Shown in pieces: positions 7,958-18,692 of a DNA stretch of 64,000 bases. This DNA is from Bacteroidota bacterium (lineage in GTDB: Bacteria; Bacteroidota; Rhodothermia; Rhodothermales; UBA10348), in contig JAJCYP010000114.1 of NCBI GenBank assembly GCA_029262855.1, positions 1 to 64,000 of the forward strand. Direction: 5' to 3'. A program made the position numbers and the translations under genes. How positions within the stretch are numbered: the stretch's first letter is position 1; every line of letters begins with the position of its first letter. A model generated the notes under the pieces. That model was given only the letters and a program-made list of their open reading frames with translations, was not told where the DNA came from and did not search any database.

Positions 7958-10900
7958 ACTGAAACTCGCACAATCTTGCGAGACCGAGAGAACCCCTTTA
8001 TAAGCGGGCTATCTCGACTCTCCTCCGTCTTCCGGCGTACTGCCGCGTTGACGGTTCTCGCGTTCATATTCGTCGGTTCGGCGTATGCGCAGGCTACCTT
8101 TAGTGGCGCATATGCTGTAGATGAAGATGCGGGCTCCGTCCTGGTGACGATCAATTTTGTCTCGCCCGTGGGTGATGACCTTGTTGTTTCGTACTACACC
8201 TCGAACGGGACCGCTCTGGACGCTGAAGACTACTCGGAAACGACCGGGGGCTTCACAATTCTCGCCGGAACCGCCGCAGGCTCCAGGAACTTCAGCATTC
8301 CCATCGTGAATGACGGGATTGGTGAAGACTGGATCACCGGCGCAGGTACCGAAATCTTTAACGTCAATTTGGACTGGAACAAGGGCGCCACGAACGGCAG
8401 CGATACCAACGTGGTCACCGTCACCGACGATGAGACGATTGGCGAACTGTCAATCAACGACGCTTCAGCGGCTGAGGGTGGAAGTGCCGTCTTTACCGTC
8501 ACCAATACCATCCCCCAAGACGAGGCCTTCATGGCTACGTTTGGTTGTGCTTTGGGCACGGCAGAGGCCGTTGACTTCGATGGAGCGAGCTGCACGGCCA
8601 CGGCCGCCAGTTTCCTCGTCGGTCAGACTTCGACCTCCAGCGTCGTCGAGTACGACGATGACAATTCCTATGAAGGCGACGAGTCGTACGAAATCACGAT
8701 CGACGGGTCTCTTGACTACACGATTGGCGATGGCGTCGGCGCAGGCATCATCGTTGACAACGATGCTTTTCCGGTTGTCTCCATCAATGACTCTTCCGCA
8801 GATGAGGACGCGGGCACGATGGCATTTGTCATCACCGCCGATCGTCCTGCGGAGGCCGACTACGACATCGACCTGAGCTACGTTGATCTCACGGCGGTTG
8901 CCGGAGATGACTACAGTGCAGCTCCGGTGATGGTGACGATGCTCGCCACGATGACGACGACCGGTGTTGCTGTTCCGATTGCCAATGACCTCCTGATCGA
9001 GGGCGTGGAGATCTTCGCCATTCGCATTGTGGACGGTGCTCTCTACAACCTGGGCGATGAGACTGGCTCCGGCATCATCAACGACAATGACGGCATTGAT
9101 CTGGCTATCACGGCCAGTCTGGACGTTACCGAGTTGGATCTGGACGCTACGTCTGCTGCCATTCTCACAGTGACGGTAACCAACAACGGTGCTGCCGACG
9201 CTACGGCTCACGCAACGGTTGGCTTTACCAGCTCTGGCTTCGATGTTGCGACGGTTACTACTGTGAGCGACGGAAGTGCGCCCGCCAGCTGTAACGCGCT
9301 GACCGATCTGAGTGGAACTTGCGTTGTGGACCTCACCGACCTCGAAAGCGGCGAGACCGTCACGTTGACGATCTCCGGCATCGAAGGAAGCGGGGCTCCC
9401 GGCACGGCTGGAAGCATCACAGCATCAGTCTCGACCACCGAGACCGACTCAGACCTGAGCAACAACGCCGCTACCGATACGGCTGCGCTGGTTGGTCTGG
9501 ACTTTGGTGACCACGGTGATGGTGGCGACACGGCCCTCCCGCTTGGAGCGTACCATCGTTTGACCAACGGCATGAGGCTCGGAGCCTCAGTTGACGCTGA
9601 AACCAATGGTGTCATAACAGCAGGAGCAAATGGCGATGACCTCGCAGGCGTTGACGACGAGGATGGTGTAGTAACACTAACCGGATCAACCCTGACCGAG
9701 AGCGCTGTCAACTACTTCGGCGTCACCGCCTCCCATGGTGGATATCTCAGCGCTTTCTACGGGGACACTGGAACGGCCCTTGGAGCTCTCTTGGACGACA
9801 TGCCTGTCGTGCCAGGGATGAACTGGATCGGTATCTCGCTTCCAGCAGGAACAGGTACGAAGCACATCCGCTTCCGCTACTGCGCGCTGGAGAACAGCTG
9901 TGACACGGCGCGGGGCGTCGCACAGAACGGTGAGGTGGAAGACCACCAATACACGCTCATCGCGGCAGCAGCTCCGATCACCCTGACCATCCCAGTCGGA
10001 ACCACGGAGCCAACCATCGTCACCGCAGCCGCCAACCTGGTGACTGTCTCTGACGGAAACGGTGACGTGATGTTCGTCGGCCCCGCGGCCGGTACCGCGC
10101 TGACCATCGACGGTAACGAGAATCCAAACACGTTCGTTGTGGACGTTGCCGGCTTCTCTGCCGACTTTCAGCTCACGCTGGACGGACTGGACGGCTCAGA
10201 CGCTCTCGAACTCAATGACAGCGGGGCAAGCACCTTTACCACGATCACACACGTGGCAGACAACGCTTACAACGGTGAGATCGAGATCGACGCGCTCATG
10301 GACATCTTCTATGACAACTTCGAGCCGATCCTTGATAACCTGGACGCCAACAACCGCGTGTTCACGTTCTCAGCCAACGACGACGACATCGTCCTCAGCG
10401 ACAACGGCTCGCTGATCGACGGTCTGTCGTTTATCGATTCTGGTTTCGCCGAAGCGTACACCTTCTCCAACCCGAACCTGACGCTGACTGTCAACGCCGA
10501 GGACGGCGATGACACCATCGACTTCCAGGGAGTGGATGAGTCCAATGCCGCGGCCTTTGCGATCACCTTCAACGGTGGCATGGGACGCGATCACTTCAAC
10601 GTGGTGCCTTTCGCCAACACGGCGGCCGTCAGCATCGCGTCTGTGAACGGAAACGATCCTTCAGTTTGCCAGGGCGACGTACTCGACGTCGTCACCTCCG
10701 GTGGCGCGGTGATCGACGCCTCGACCTTGGTTGCGGGTGCCGGTTCTGTGGTCTTCACCTCAGCCCACCCGCCGCTGGCGTACACGGGTATCGAAGGCTT
10801 CGCCGATCACGTCGCTGACGTTCAGATGGTGATGACGTCTCCGACGTCCACCAGCACCAATCCTGGTGACAATCTGACGATCACCCTCGTGGTGACCAAC

Positions 10901-12511
10901 AACGGTCCTGACGTGGCCAGTTGTGTGGTTGTCGACGACATCTTCATGGGCGGCTCGCTCGGCCTGAAGATTGGTGGTGGCCCCACGTTCTCTCAGGGTT
11001 CCTTCAACGACCCTGAGTGGGAAGTCGGACCGCTTGCCTCTGGCGCATCGGCCACGATCACGTACACCGTGGTTGTTGGTCCCGTGTTCAACGGCACCGC
11101 CACGATCACGGCGCTTTCTCCCGAGAGCGATCCTGATCTGTCCGACAACACGGTTTCTCTCCAGATTGACCCGGCCTTCTTCTTCCCGATCAAGGCGCAG
11201 GCAACTGCAGCCGTCTGGTTTGACCAGGGACTGGGCGAGAATCTGATCGTGGGTACCGCAAACGGCTTCGCTGGGCTCAACAGCTCCGTGCTCTGCCGCG
11301 TGGACACCTTCGGTGGTATCTTCCCTGAGAACCTGTGGCGCGAGTGCGGCGACGGCCTTCCGTACCCGCTCTACGTAAACGACATGTTCGTTGACACGCA
11401 GGGCACGCTGGACAATGCCGACGATCTCATGTACCTGGCCTCATGGGGCTCCGCTGGCCTCTATGTGAGTGCTGACGGCGGTGAGAGCTTCACCGCAGTC
11501 GAACCCAACCTGGGTACGAACACCGGGTGGGCCAGCATCTACGCCATCACGCAGGATGTGGACGGTTTCCTCTACATCTCAGCCAACCACGGCTTCCTGT
11601 ACCGCTCGCTGAACAACGGTCTCAGTTGGCAGCAGATTGGCAGCCTCCCAGAGGTTGATGCCGATACGCCGTGGTCCTTGACTACGCACCCCACCGAACA
11701 GGGACGTCTGTACGCAGGCACCTTTGGTCGTGGCGTGTACACGTCAGATGACTACGGCTTCACCTGGTCCTTCCTCGGTGGACAGGGCGTGAATCAGCTG
11801 CTCATCAACGCAGATGGCGGACACGCCTTTGACCTGGAGCTTGACCCAACCGGCGGTTACATCTTTGCTGCCACGGCAGGCGGTGTCTTCCGGATGGAGC
11901 TTGATGCAGATGGCGATGCCGTCGGTATCTGGCAGATGCTGGAGACCGAAGTGACTCTGGATGACGGCAGCGTCGTTACCCCTGAGGCACGCTCGCTCTC
12001 CTTCGACGCATCCGGTCAGCTCTATGTGACCACCTGGGGCTTTGGAGCCTTCTTCAGTGCTGCGCCGACCGTGACCAACGTCATGGCCGAACTTGCCCTG
12101 CGCGGCGAAGAAGTCACCTTTGTCTCCGTCTCGCCCTCCGGTGAGCAGGTGGCATTCGGAAGTGTGACCAGCGGTGTCTCTGTGATCGCGGCTCCAGCTG
12201 CGTCCGCAACGGACATCGAGGACGAGACGCTCGAAGGCGAACTGCCGACCGGTTACTCGCTCGAGCAGAACTACCCGAACCCGTTCAACCCTGTGACGAC
12301 CATCGGCTTCTCCCTCCCGGAGACTGGTAGCGTCCGGTTGTCGGTCTTCGATGTCCTGGGCCGCGAGGTTGCGGTACTGGTCGACGGTCGCCTGCAGGGC
12401 GGACAGCACAACGTGCAGTTCGACGCCCAGGGACTCACCACCGGTACTTACATCTACCGACTCCAGACGGATAAGGGTGCCTACGCCAAGCAGCTGGTTC
12501 TCATGAAGTAG
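7952..12511 (+). CDS. Giant T9SS-sorted exoprotein B, paralogue of A
   Basis: The 1519-aa product has the same domain order as exoprotein A. It has a longer n-region before the signal peptide (hydrophobic core ALTVLAFIFVGSAYAQ, about residues 31-46), three Calx-beta-like domains (48-380; VTDDET, IVDNDA, INDNDG), a DUF11-like domain (380-510), a GEVED domain (512-668) opening VGLDFGDHGD with the pair CALENSC and closing GEVEDHQY, a GxGxD-type region (DGLDGSDALEL, ANDDDIVL, EDGDDTIDF, GGMGRDHFNV), a DUF11 domain with ASCVVV, a propeller (LYLASWGSAGLYVS in A; MYLASWGSAGLYVS here) and a sorting tail ending KQLVLMK. The two genes also share leader and terminator, so they probably arose by tandem duplication. 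Role unknown; extracellular or surface location inferred from the tail. Confidence 0.85.
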   Translation: MNTETRTILRDRENPFISGLSRLSSVFRRTAALTVLAFIFVGSAYAQATFSGAYAVDEDAGSVLVTINFVSPVGDDLVVSYYTSNGTALDAEDYSETTGGFTILAGTAAGSRNFSIPIVNDGIGEDWITGAGTEIFNVNLDWNKGATNGSDTNVVTVTDDETIGELSINDASAAEGGSAVFTVTNTIPQDEAFMATFGCALGTAEAVDFDGASCTATAASFLVGQTSTSSVVEYDDDNSYEGDESYEITIDGSLDYTIGDGVGAGIIVDNDAFPVVSINDSSADEDAGTMAFVITADRPAEADYDIDLSYVDLTAVAGDDYSAAPVMVTMLATMTTTGVAVPIANDLLIEGVEIFAIRIVDGALYNLGDETGSGIINDNDGIDLAITASLDVTELDLDATSAAILTVTVTNNGAADATAHATVGFTSSGFDVATVTTVSDGSAPASCNALTDLSGTCVVDLTDLESGETVTLTISGIEGSGAPGTAGSITASVSTTETDSDLSNNAATDTAALVGLDFGDHGDGGDTALPLGAYHRLTNGMRLGASVDAETNGVITAGANGDDLAGVDDEDGVVTLTGSTLTESAVNYFGVTASHGGYLSAFYGDTGTALGALLDDMPVVPGMNWIGISLPAGTGTKHIRFRYCALENSCDTARGVAQNGEVEDHQYTLIAAAAPITLTIPVGTTEPTIVTAAANLVTVSDGNGDVMFVGPAAGTALTIDGNENPNTFVVDVAGFSADFQLTLDGLDGSDALELNDSGASTFTTITHVADNAYNGEIEIDALMDIFYDNFEPILDNLDANNRVFTFSANDDDIVLSDNGSLIDGLSFIDSGFAEAYTFSNPNLTLTVNAEDGDDTIDFQGVDESNAAAFAITFNGGMGRDHFNVVPFANTAAVSIASVNGNDPSVCQGDVLDVVTSGGAVIDASTLVAGAGSVVFTSAHPPLAYTGIEGFADHVADVQMVMTSPTSTSTNPGDNLTITLVVTNNGPDVASCVVVDDIFMGGSLGLKIGGGPTFSQGSFNDPEWEVGPLASGASATITYTVVVGPVFNGTATITALSPESDPDLSDNTVSLQIDPAFFFPIKAQATAAVWFDQGLGENLIVGTANGFAGLNSSVLCRVDTFGGIFPENLWRECGDGLPYPLYVNDMFVDTQGTLDNADDLMYLASWGSAGLYVSADGGESFTAVEPNLGTNTGWASIYAITQDVDGFLYISANHGFLYRSLNNGLSWQQIGSLPEVDADTPWSLTTHPTEQGRLYAGTFGRGVYTSDDYGFTWSFLGGQGVNQLLINADGGHAFDLELDPTGGYIFAATAGGVFRMELDADGDAVGIWQMLETEVTLDDGSVVTPEARSLSFDASGQLYVTTWGFGAFFSAAPTVTNVMAELALRGEEVTFVSVSPSGEQVAFGSVTSGVSVIAAPAASATDIEDETLEGELPTGYSLEQNYPNPFNPVTTIGFSLPETGSVRLSVFDVLGREVAVLVDGRLQGGQHNVQFDAQGLTTGTYIYRLQTDKGAYAKQLVLMK

Positions 12512-12569
12512 CCCTGCGGCTAAGCGCCCGATCTGCTCCGTTTCGCTAACCAAGCTACGGCGCTTGGTG

Positions 12570-12606
12570 AACCCCCGGTCTCTGCAAAGAGGCCGGGGGT
12601 TTCTGT
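12570..12606 (+). terminator. Intrinsic terminator after exoprotein B
   Basis: A 14-bp stem, AACCCCCGGTCTCT / AGAGGCCGGGGGTT, with one G-U wobble and a GCAA loop is followed by a T-rich stretch. It is nearly the same sequence as the terminator after exoprotein A. Confidence 0.95.
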
Positions 12607-12728
12607 TTGTTGTGACTCGGACGAATCGAGAAACAAACCGGACCCGGTGCACGAATGGCAGCCTTTTTCTCGCTCTTATCAGTCGGATAGGTGAATAAAT
12701 TCGACACGGTGGGAGCCGAGTACGATCT

Positions 12729-15700
12729 ATGAAACGACTGCTTCCAGTGTTCTGGCTGCTTGGGACTGTGGGTCTTGGGCTGTCCAGCCAAGAGGCCCAG
12801 GCTCAAGATTATTGCATAGTGTTCTTTGACCAAGACGGCGCGGTCACAGAGGGGACGAATAATCGCGCGTTGGTAGTAGCCAAGGAATGGGCGGGGGCCT
12901 GCACCGCGAACGATTTCACGACTCCGGTCAGCTTCACCTACGCGACCTCGTCCGGATCCGCCACCAGCGGGAGTGACTTTACAGACACAAGTGGATCAAC
13001 GGCTTCCGCGACCGGCAATCAGTTCATCTCGGTCCCAACGAATGCAGATTTGTTGCATGAGGGTACCAGCGAGACGTACACGCTCAGCATCACCGGGTCC
13101 ACATCAGTTGGAACGCTACAGGGAGGCCTTCCGGGGGCGGTCACGTTCACGATCAACGACGGGGACGCAGCGCCAACAGTCCAGTTGCCGGCCACCACGA
13201 CCCAAACGGTCGCCGAGGGTGCTGCCCCGACGGTCACTGCCTCGCTCTCCCATCAAAGCGTCTTCACGGTAACGGCCCCCTTCACGCTGGGCGGCACGGC
13301 AACGGCAGGCGCCGGTAGCGACTATACGGCTTCTCCAACTGCGTCATTCTCCTTCGCGCCCCTGGCAACGGCGAGTGTGCTCACGCTCACGTCGAATGAC
13401 GATGTTATCGATGAATTCGACGAGACCATAACAGTCACTCTCGGAGCTCCTACCAACGCCACGCTCGGCGCAGTCACCAGCCATGAGGTGACCCTCACGG
13501 ATAACGACGCCCTGCCGAACGTCAGCTTTACATCCGCCGCGCAGAGCGAGCAGGAATCCGTAGGTACGATGACGGTGACCGCGACAATGGACCGTCTTAG
13601 CGAAAAGGGCGTGACGGTTCCGTACACGCTGGGCGGCAGCGCTACGGAAGGCGCTGGTGATGACTACACCATCACCGCCAGTCCGCTGTCGTTTGGTTCA
13701 ACTTCCACATCGGAAGACATCACCATCACCGTCAATGACGACGGTGCGGACGAAAACAACGAGGATGTCGTCATTACGATGGGCGCCCCCACAAATGCGG
13801 CCACGTTTGGCACCACGGTTCATACAGCCACCATTGAGGACAATGATATCCCGCAGGTGGACTTCACTTTGGCCTCCTCCAGCGGTGATGAATCGATACT
13901 GACGCCATCTCTGGCTATCACGATCAGCCCCGTTCCGGTAAGCAATATCACGCTGGGGATTTCCTATGCAGGAACTGCCACCGGTGGGGACTACTCCGCA
14001 TCGGCCACGCTGCTCGTTTCCGCAGGCTCACCGACGGCGAGTCTCCCGCTAACAATCGTCAACGATATTTTCGATGAAGCTGACGAGACCATCATCGCAA
14101 CCATTTCCAGCGGAACGGGCTACCAGGCGGCGGGACAGACTTCGCACACCTACACGATCCTGGATGATGACGCAGACCTTGCGGTCTCGAAATCTGCAGG
14201 CGCTACTTTCGATCCAGATGCGGGTACCCTCACGTACACCATCGGCCTGACAAATACGTCAGCGACCACGGACGCCACCGGCGTCACGGTACAGGACCTG
14301 AAGCTTACGGCAGGAGACTATGCGTCCGTAACCTCGACCGAGTTTGGCGCTGGCACTGACTGGACCGGGATCTCGGTCGGGCAGGGCGCAACAGTCAACG
14401 CCACCGTGGCTGCAACGCTGAATGTGGAACACAGCATCACCAACACGGCTACCATCACGGCCGCCGGTCAGAGTGATGACGATGGGACAAACGACTCGGT
14501 TACAATCACGGTCAATCAGTACGACTACGGCGACGTTCCCGCGACGTTTAACACCGGGAGCAAGGCGGCTCGTCACGAGATTCTCTTGGGTGGCCCCGTA
14601 TTGGGCGCTTCGGTAGACTCCGATTCGGGCAACCAGGACTCCGCAACGGCAGTGGGAGATAACGGCGATGCCGATGGTGACGATGAAGACGGCATCGCGA
14701 CACTCCCGTCCTTCTTTGCACTGGGAGCCACCGAGAATCTGACGGTTGCAGTGACCGGCGCGGTGGGCACCATACACGCCTGGGTGGACTACAACGGCGA
14801 TGGTGATTTTAGCGAGGCCAACGAATTCGAGGGCGCAGTTGCCGCGGTCGTCGGCAACAACACTGTTTCCATTACGCCTCCAAGCGGATCGGTCAGCATG
14901 ACCTTTCTGCGCCTACGACTCTGCACAACCGCCTCTGAGTGCGACAATCCGGAAGAATTGGCCGCCGATGGTGAGGTGGAAGACTACGAGATCATGATCG
15001 TGGGAATGGACTTCGGGGATGCAGACGGCACAATTTACGATACCAAGTTTGCGGACGATGGTGCCCGCCATCAAGTTGCGGGCACGATTACGCACCGACT
15101 GGGCGCTCAGATTGACGCGGACCTGGGTGCTCAGGACAACGCCAACGCAACGGGAGATGACTCGAATGGGCTGGACGATGAAGACGGGATCACGTTTCTC
15201 ACCACGCTGGTGGATCCAGCAACGGGGACATCCGATGCATCCATAGATGTTTCTGCCCTGGGTACCGGCGTGCTGTACGCCTGGCTGGACATGAATGGCT
15301 CTGGAGGCTTCGATGACGCAACGGAGGAGGTGATCACCGGGGCTGCCGTGGGGGCCACTTCCATCACGACGGTATTGTTCTCCATTCCGAGTACAGCTAC
15401 CTCCCCGTTGACCACGTACATGCGCTTTCGCTTCTGCAGCGCGGCGACCACGTGTGATACGCCCACGGGTTATGCCACCGATGGAGAAGTGGAGGACTAC
15501 GAAGTGCAACTCGTGGCCGCCTCCGCCAGCACAGACGCTACAGTCCAGCTGCCGTCCGGAGCAAACGTTGGGGCGACCTTTACCCTATCGCGGAACGGCA
15601 CCAGTCTTCTCCTGTCCGACGGTGCGCTGGATCTCTTCAAGGTGCCAGATATCGCTGGCCTGCAGACGCTAACCATCAATGGTCGAGATGCGTCTGACTT

Positions 15701-18341
15701 GGTGATCATGGACTTCACCGGGGGAGATCTCATTCCGGCGTCCGGGTTCACCTTCAACGCAGGTGCCGGCGCAGATGAGCTGAGACTTGACCTGGCGGAT
15801 GTTGTCTTGGTGGCAACGAAAAGCATCACCTACAACGGAGATGATCCGACGACGGGTACCGGGGACTTTCTGACCATTGGGAATTCTGCTGGGGCTGAGT
15901 TCTATGGCTTCCTTTCCACGCATGTGGATGAAGATTCAGGGACCTTCATCGTTGACGATGACGTCACCTCCATGCCGTCCGACTACGATGACCTGGTCAT
16001 CACGTACGACGGCCTTGAGCCCATTTTCTTCACCGCCACTCCGACCGATGCCGAATTCCACTTCAATGACGATGCGAACTCCATCATCCTGAATGCGGAT
16101 GGAGACGCGGGCGGGGCCGGCAACGGGTTCTCGTTCATCGATTGCATCACGTGCGGCGAGTCGGTGACGTTTGTCACCCCGACGGACTCCCTCATTGTCC
16201 GGCCCGGTGCCGGTGATGACACCATCACGTTCACGGGGCTGGACGTGGCTGCCGCCGTCACCCTGGGTGTCCTGATCGAAGGCGATGCCGGTGCAGACCG
16301 CTTCATTGTGACACCGAGTCCGTTCTACGATCCTCACATCGATGGGGAGGATCCAGTCCTGCCGCTGTGCTACGGCGACATTCTGGATATCGTCACGGAA
16401 GGTGGAATAACCGATCACTCGCTGGTGTACACGTCGATCGGGAACGGCCGGTGGGAATTCACTGGCGGGTCGAACGACCTGGTGACGTTTCAGAGCATTG
16501 AGTCTCAGTTGGACGCGAGGACCGATATTTCCGTCCAGGTTACGGCCTCCGGCACGCAGTTCTACCCGACCGATCCGGTCACGCTGACCTACAGCGTGTC
16601 AAACACTGGGTTTGAGCATGCGACCTGTGTGGGAGTGGACATTAACCTTCCTGACGCCGTCAATCCAACCTCGGCCATCGTCCCGGACCGGGGTCTGTTC
16701 TATGATGACACAATCCCGACACTCTCCCTGCCGACGCGCACCGTGGAGAAAATGTGGCTGATTCCCTGGCTCCAATCGGGTGTGACGGCGACCATGAACG
16801 TAGACGGCATCATGGATGCCCACATTCAAGACACGTTCCTCGCGGCGGCCTCCGGAATTGTCCCGGCCACAGGTGACGATCCTCCGGGCCTCGTCATATC
16901 AGTGGACTCCATAGAGGTAAACGACGCCGACAGTGTATTCATCAGCTTGCTGCCAACTTTCCCCTTCCCGGCCAAGGGGCACGGAATTTCGGCACTTCAG
17001 GTGAACCTCCCGAACGGCCTCGAACGGGTGCTCGTCGGTCTGGCCCAGGGCAGTCCCGGCCTGAATACCGGGGTCCTCTGCCGAATCCCAGATCCCGATG
17101 GTGTTCTGTTCACACAAGTGGGCGTTGGCGATCGCTGGAGACCGTGCGGTGCGGGATTACCTCATCCCATCTATGTGAACGACCTGTTCCTGGACAGCCG
17201 TGGAACGCCGGCGGACTCGACAGATGACCGGGTGTGGCTCGCAAGCTGGGGCAGTGATGGCCTGTACTACTCGGATGACTTTGGCGTGACGTTCGAAAGT
17301 GCAGCGGCCTTGTTGCCGGGCGAAAACCCAGGTTGGGCGACCGTTTATGCAATCGCGGAGGATGCTTCAGGGATTCTGTACATCTCGGCCAACTCGGGGA
17401 CCGTGTACCGATCCTTCAATCGGGGCGACAGCTGGCAAAAGGTGAAAACCCTGCCTGGAGGCTCAGCCGACACGCCGTGGTCGCTGACATCGCACCCAAC
17501 GGAGGCAGGTGTCCTGTATGCCGGCCTTTTCGGAGGTGGCGTGTACCACACGGACGACTATGGCTTTAGCTGGGAGCCTCTCGGTGGCGAGCAGGTAAAC
17601 CGCCTGCTCCTCATGGAAGACGCAGGGCACGTATTCGATTTGCAGTTCTCACCGGACTCGGCAGAATACCTCTTTGCGGCCACGGGCCGGGGTGTGCATC
17701 GCATCCGCCTGGAGAGCAGTGGAGGCATCGCCGGGCTTTGGGATCAGATATCACTGACCGTCACCTTGGACGATGGATCCGTGGTGGTGCCGGAAATCAG
17801 GACCATCGCCTTCGATCCAGACCTGGGTGACCCGGACGACAACCTCCTGGTCGGGAGCTGGGGTTTTGGCGCCTTCTTGCACGAGGCGCCTCTGACCATG
17901 CCCGGCGCCAGCTTTGTCGAATTGGCTCTCCGAGGCTCTGACGCCGAGATCACCGTACTGCTTCCGCTTTCGTCAGGCGGAGTTCTGGTGGGCACCAAGG
18001 GCGGCGGAGTCGAGATCATCGCCGACGCGGCAGTCATGGTATCGACCGCCAGCGAAGAAGAGGCCGTGAGCCTTCCCACGGCGTACGCCCTCTCCCAGAA
18101 CTACCCGAATCCGTTTAATCCGGTGACCACGATCGGATTCGACCTCCCAACGAGCGGAAGCATTCGGCTGGCCGTCTATGATGTCCTGGGACGAGAAGTG
18201 GCGGTCCTGGTGGACCGGCACATGGAAGCAGGACGCCAGCAGATGCGATTTGACGCAACGAATCTTCCGAGCGGCAGCTATCTCTACCGCCTGGATACGG
18301 ACAAGGGAAGCTTCACCCGTCAGCTGGTGCTGATGAAGTAG
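12729..18341 (+). CDS. Giant T9SS-sorted exoprotein C (four Calx-beta-like, two GEVED)
   Basis: The 1870-aa product has a signal peptide (LLPVFWLLGTVGLGLSSQEAQAQ). Four Calx-beta-like repeats follow (about 27-478), separated by INDGDA, LTDNDA, IEDNDI and ILDDDA. Next come a DUF11-like domain (480-597) and two GEVED domains (598-755, YDYGDVPATF with CTTASEC; 757-930, MDFGDADGT with CSAATTC), each ending GEVEDYE. The GxGxD region follows (NAGAGADELRL, RPGAGDDTITF, EGDAGADRFIV), then a DUF11-like domain (1260-1400), a propeller (1410-1775) and a sorting tail from NYPNPFNPVTT. It is longer than A and B through the extra Calx-beta and GEVED units, so domain number varies while the tail is fixed. 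The leader lacks the AGCAGGTAAGC hairpin; a partial match to the upstream element (ACAAACCGGACCC) lies near 12632. Confidence 0.85.
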   Translation: MKRLLPVFWLLGTVGLGLSSQEAQAQDYCIVFFDQDGAVTEGTNNRALVVAKEWAGACTANDFTTPVSFTYATSSGSATSGSDFTDTSGSTASATGNQFISVPTNADLLHEGTSETYTLSITGSTSVGTLQGGLPGAVTFTINDGDAAPTVQLPATTTQTVAEGAAPTVTASLSHQSVFTVTAPFTLGGTATAGAGSDYTASPTASFSFAPLATASVLTLTSNDDVIDEFDETITVTLGAPTNATLGAVTSHEVTLTDNDALPNVSFTSAAQSEQESVGTMTVTATMDRLSEKGVTVPYTLGGSATEGAGDDYTITASPLSFGSTSTSEDITITVNDDGADENNEDVVITMGAPTNAATFGTTVHTATIEDNDIPQVDFTLASSSGDESILTPSLAITISPVPVSNITLGISYAGTATGGDYSASATLLVSAGSPTASLPLTIVNDIFDEADETIIATISSGTGYQAAGQTSHTYTILDDDADLAVSKSAGATFDPDAGTLTYTIGLTNTSATTDATGVTVQDLKLTAGDYASVTSTEFGAGTDWTGISVGQGATVNATVAATLNVEHSITNTATITAAGQSDDDGTNDSVTITVNQYDYGDVPATFNTGSKAARHEILLGGPVLGASVDSDSGNQDSATAVGDNGDADGDDEDGIATLPSFFALGATENLTVAVTGAVGTIHAWVDYNGDGDFSEANEFEGAVAAVVGNNTVSITPPSGSVSMTFLRLRLCTTASECDNPEELAADGEVEDYEIMIVGMDFGDADGTIYDTKFADDGARHQVAGTITHRLGAQIDADLGAQDNANATGDDSNGLDDEDGITFLTTLVDPATGTSDASIDVSALGTGVLYAWLDMNGSGGFDDATEEVITGAAVGATSITTVLFSIPSTATSPLTTYMRFRFCSAATTCDTPTGYATDGEVEDYEVQLVAASASTDATVQLPSGANVGATFTLSRNGTSLLLSDGALDLFKVPDIAGLQTLTINGRDASDLVIMDFTGGDLIPASGFTFNAGAGADELRLDLADVVLVATKSITYNGDDPTTGTGDFLTIGNSAGAEFYGFLSTHVDEDSGTFIVDDDVTSMPSDYDDLVITYDGLEPIFFTATPTDAEFHFNDDANSIILNADGDAGGAGNGFSFIDCITCGESVTFVTPTDSLIVRPGAGDDTITFTGLDVAAAVTLGVLIEGDAGADRFIVTPSPFYDPHIDGEDPVLPLCYGDILDIVTEGGITDHSLVYTSIGNGRWEFTGGSNDLVTFQSIESQLDARTDISVQVTASGTQFYPTDPVTLTYSVSNTGFEHATCVGVDINLPDAVNPTSAIVPDRGLFYDDTIPTLSLPTRTVEKMWLIPWLQSGVTATMNVDGIMDAHIQDTFLAAASGIVPATGDDPPGLVISVDSIEVNDADSVFISLLPTFPFPAKGHGISALQVNLPNGLERVLVGLAQGSPGLNTGVLCRIPDPDGVLFTQVGVGDRWRPCGAGLPHPIYVNDLFLDSRGTPADSTDDRVWLASWGSDGLYYSDDFGVTFESAAALLPGENPGWATVYAIAEDASGILYISANSGTVYRSFNRGDSWQKVKTLPGGSADTPWSLTSHPTEAGVLYAGLFGGGVYHTDDYGFSWEPLGGEQVNRLLLMEDAGHVFDLQFSPDSAEYLFAATGRGVHRIRLESSGGIAGLWDQISLTVTLDDGSVVVPEIRTIAFDPDLGDPDDNLLVGSWGFGAFLHEAPLTMPGASFVELALRGSDAEITVLLPLSSGGVLVGTKGGGVEIIADAAVMVSTASEEEAVSLPTAYALSQNYPNPFNPVTTIGFDLPTSGSIRLAVYDVLGREVAVLVDRHMEAGRQQMRFDATNLPSGSYLYRLDTDKGSFTRQLVLMK

Positions 18342-18426
18342 TCACACCCGATTGACCCAGATCGTTCCGCAAGGCTAACTACCGCAACGAAACACCGATC
18401 GGCGGATCGAATTGGGCCTCTACGCC

Positions 18427-18461
18427 ACGCCCCGCTCGCCATAATATGGTGGGCGGGGCGT
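18427..18461 (+). terminator. Terminator-like hairpin after exoprotein C
   Basis: ACGCCCCGC pairs with GCGGGGCGT; the inner CCAT/ATGG segment pairs too, across a short mismatch zone. Only three T follow, so termination strength is uncertain. Confidence 0.6.
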
Positions 18462-18596
18462 TTCAGAGTGGGAGGAGTGCGCGCGCGGTCGATCCTGCAG
18501 TACCTGCGGCACCCCCGTCCGCCAGACCCCAGCGTGAGGCCATGATCGGAAACCGAATGGAAAATATTCGGACCCGGCATACCACAAATCACAGCA

Positions 18597-18615
18597 CAAT
18601 TCGGACACATGGTCC
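18597..18615 (+). promoter_or_regulatory. Conserved upstream element, divergent copy 4
   Basis: CAATTCGGACACATGGTCC resembles the CAAATCGGACA element found before the genes at 3006, 7952 and 28266. Here the first downstream reading frame is the small membrane ORF at 18693, which gives some support to that ORF being transcribed separately. Confidence 0.4.
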
Positions 18616-18692
18616 CAAACGCGCCGCATTCCCCGTTCTCACTACCTGTAACACGTCCTTAACCACGCCTATACAGACACGCTACTACCCCG

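Larger units (their letters stand above)
18342..18692 (+). other. Intergenic region after exoprotein C
   Basis: This 351-base region holds a strong hairpin (18427-18461) that probably ends the exoprotein C transcript and a copy of the conserved element (18597-18615) 77 bases before the first small membrane ORF. I see no other gene; the overlapping minus-strand ORFs (18320-18610, 18420-18629) have no protein-like character. Confidence 0.45.
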
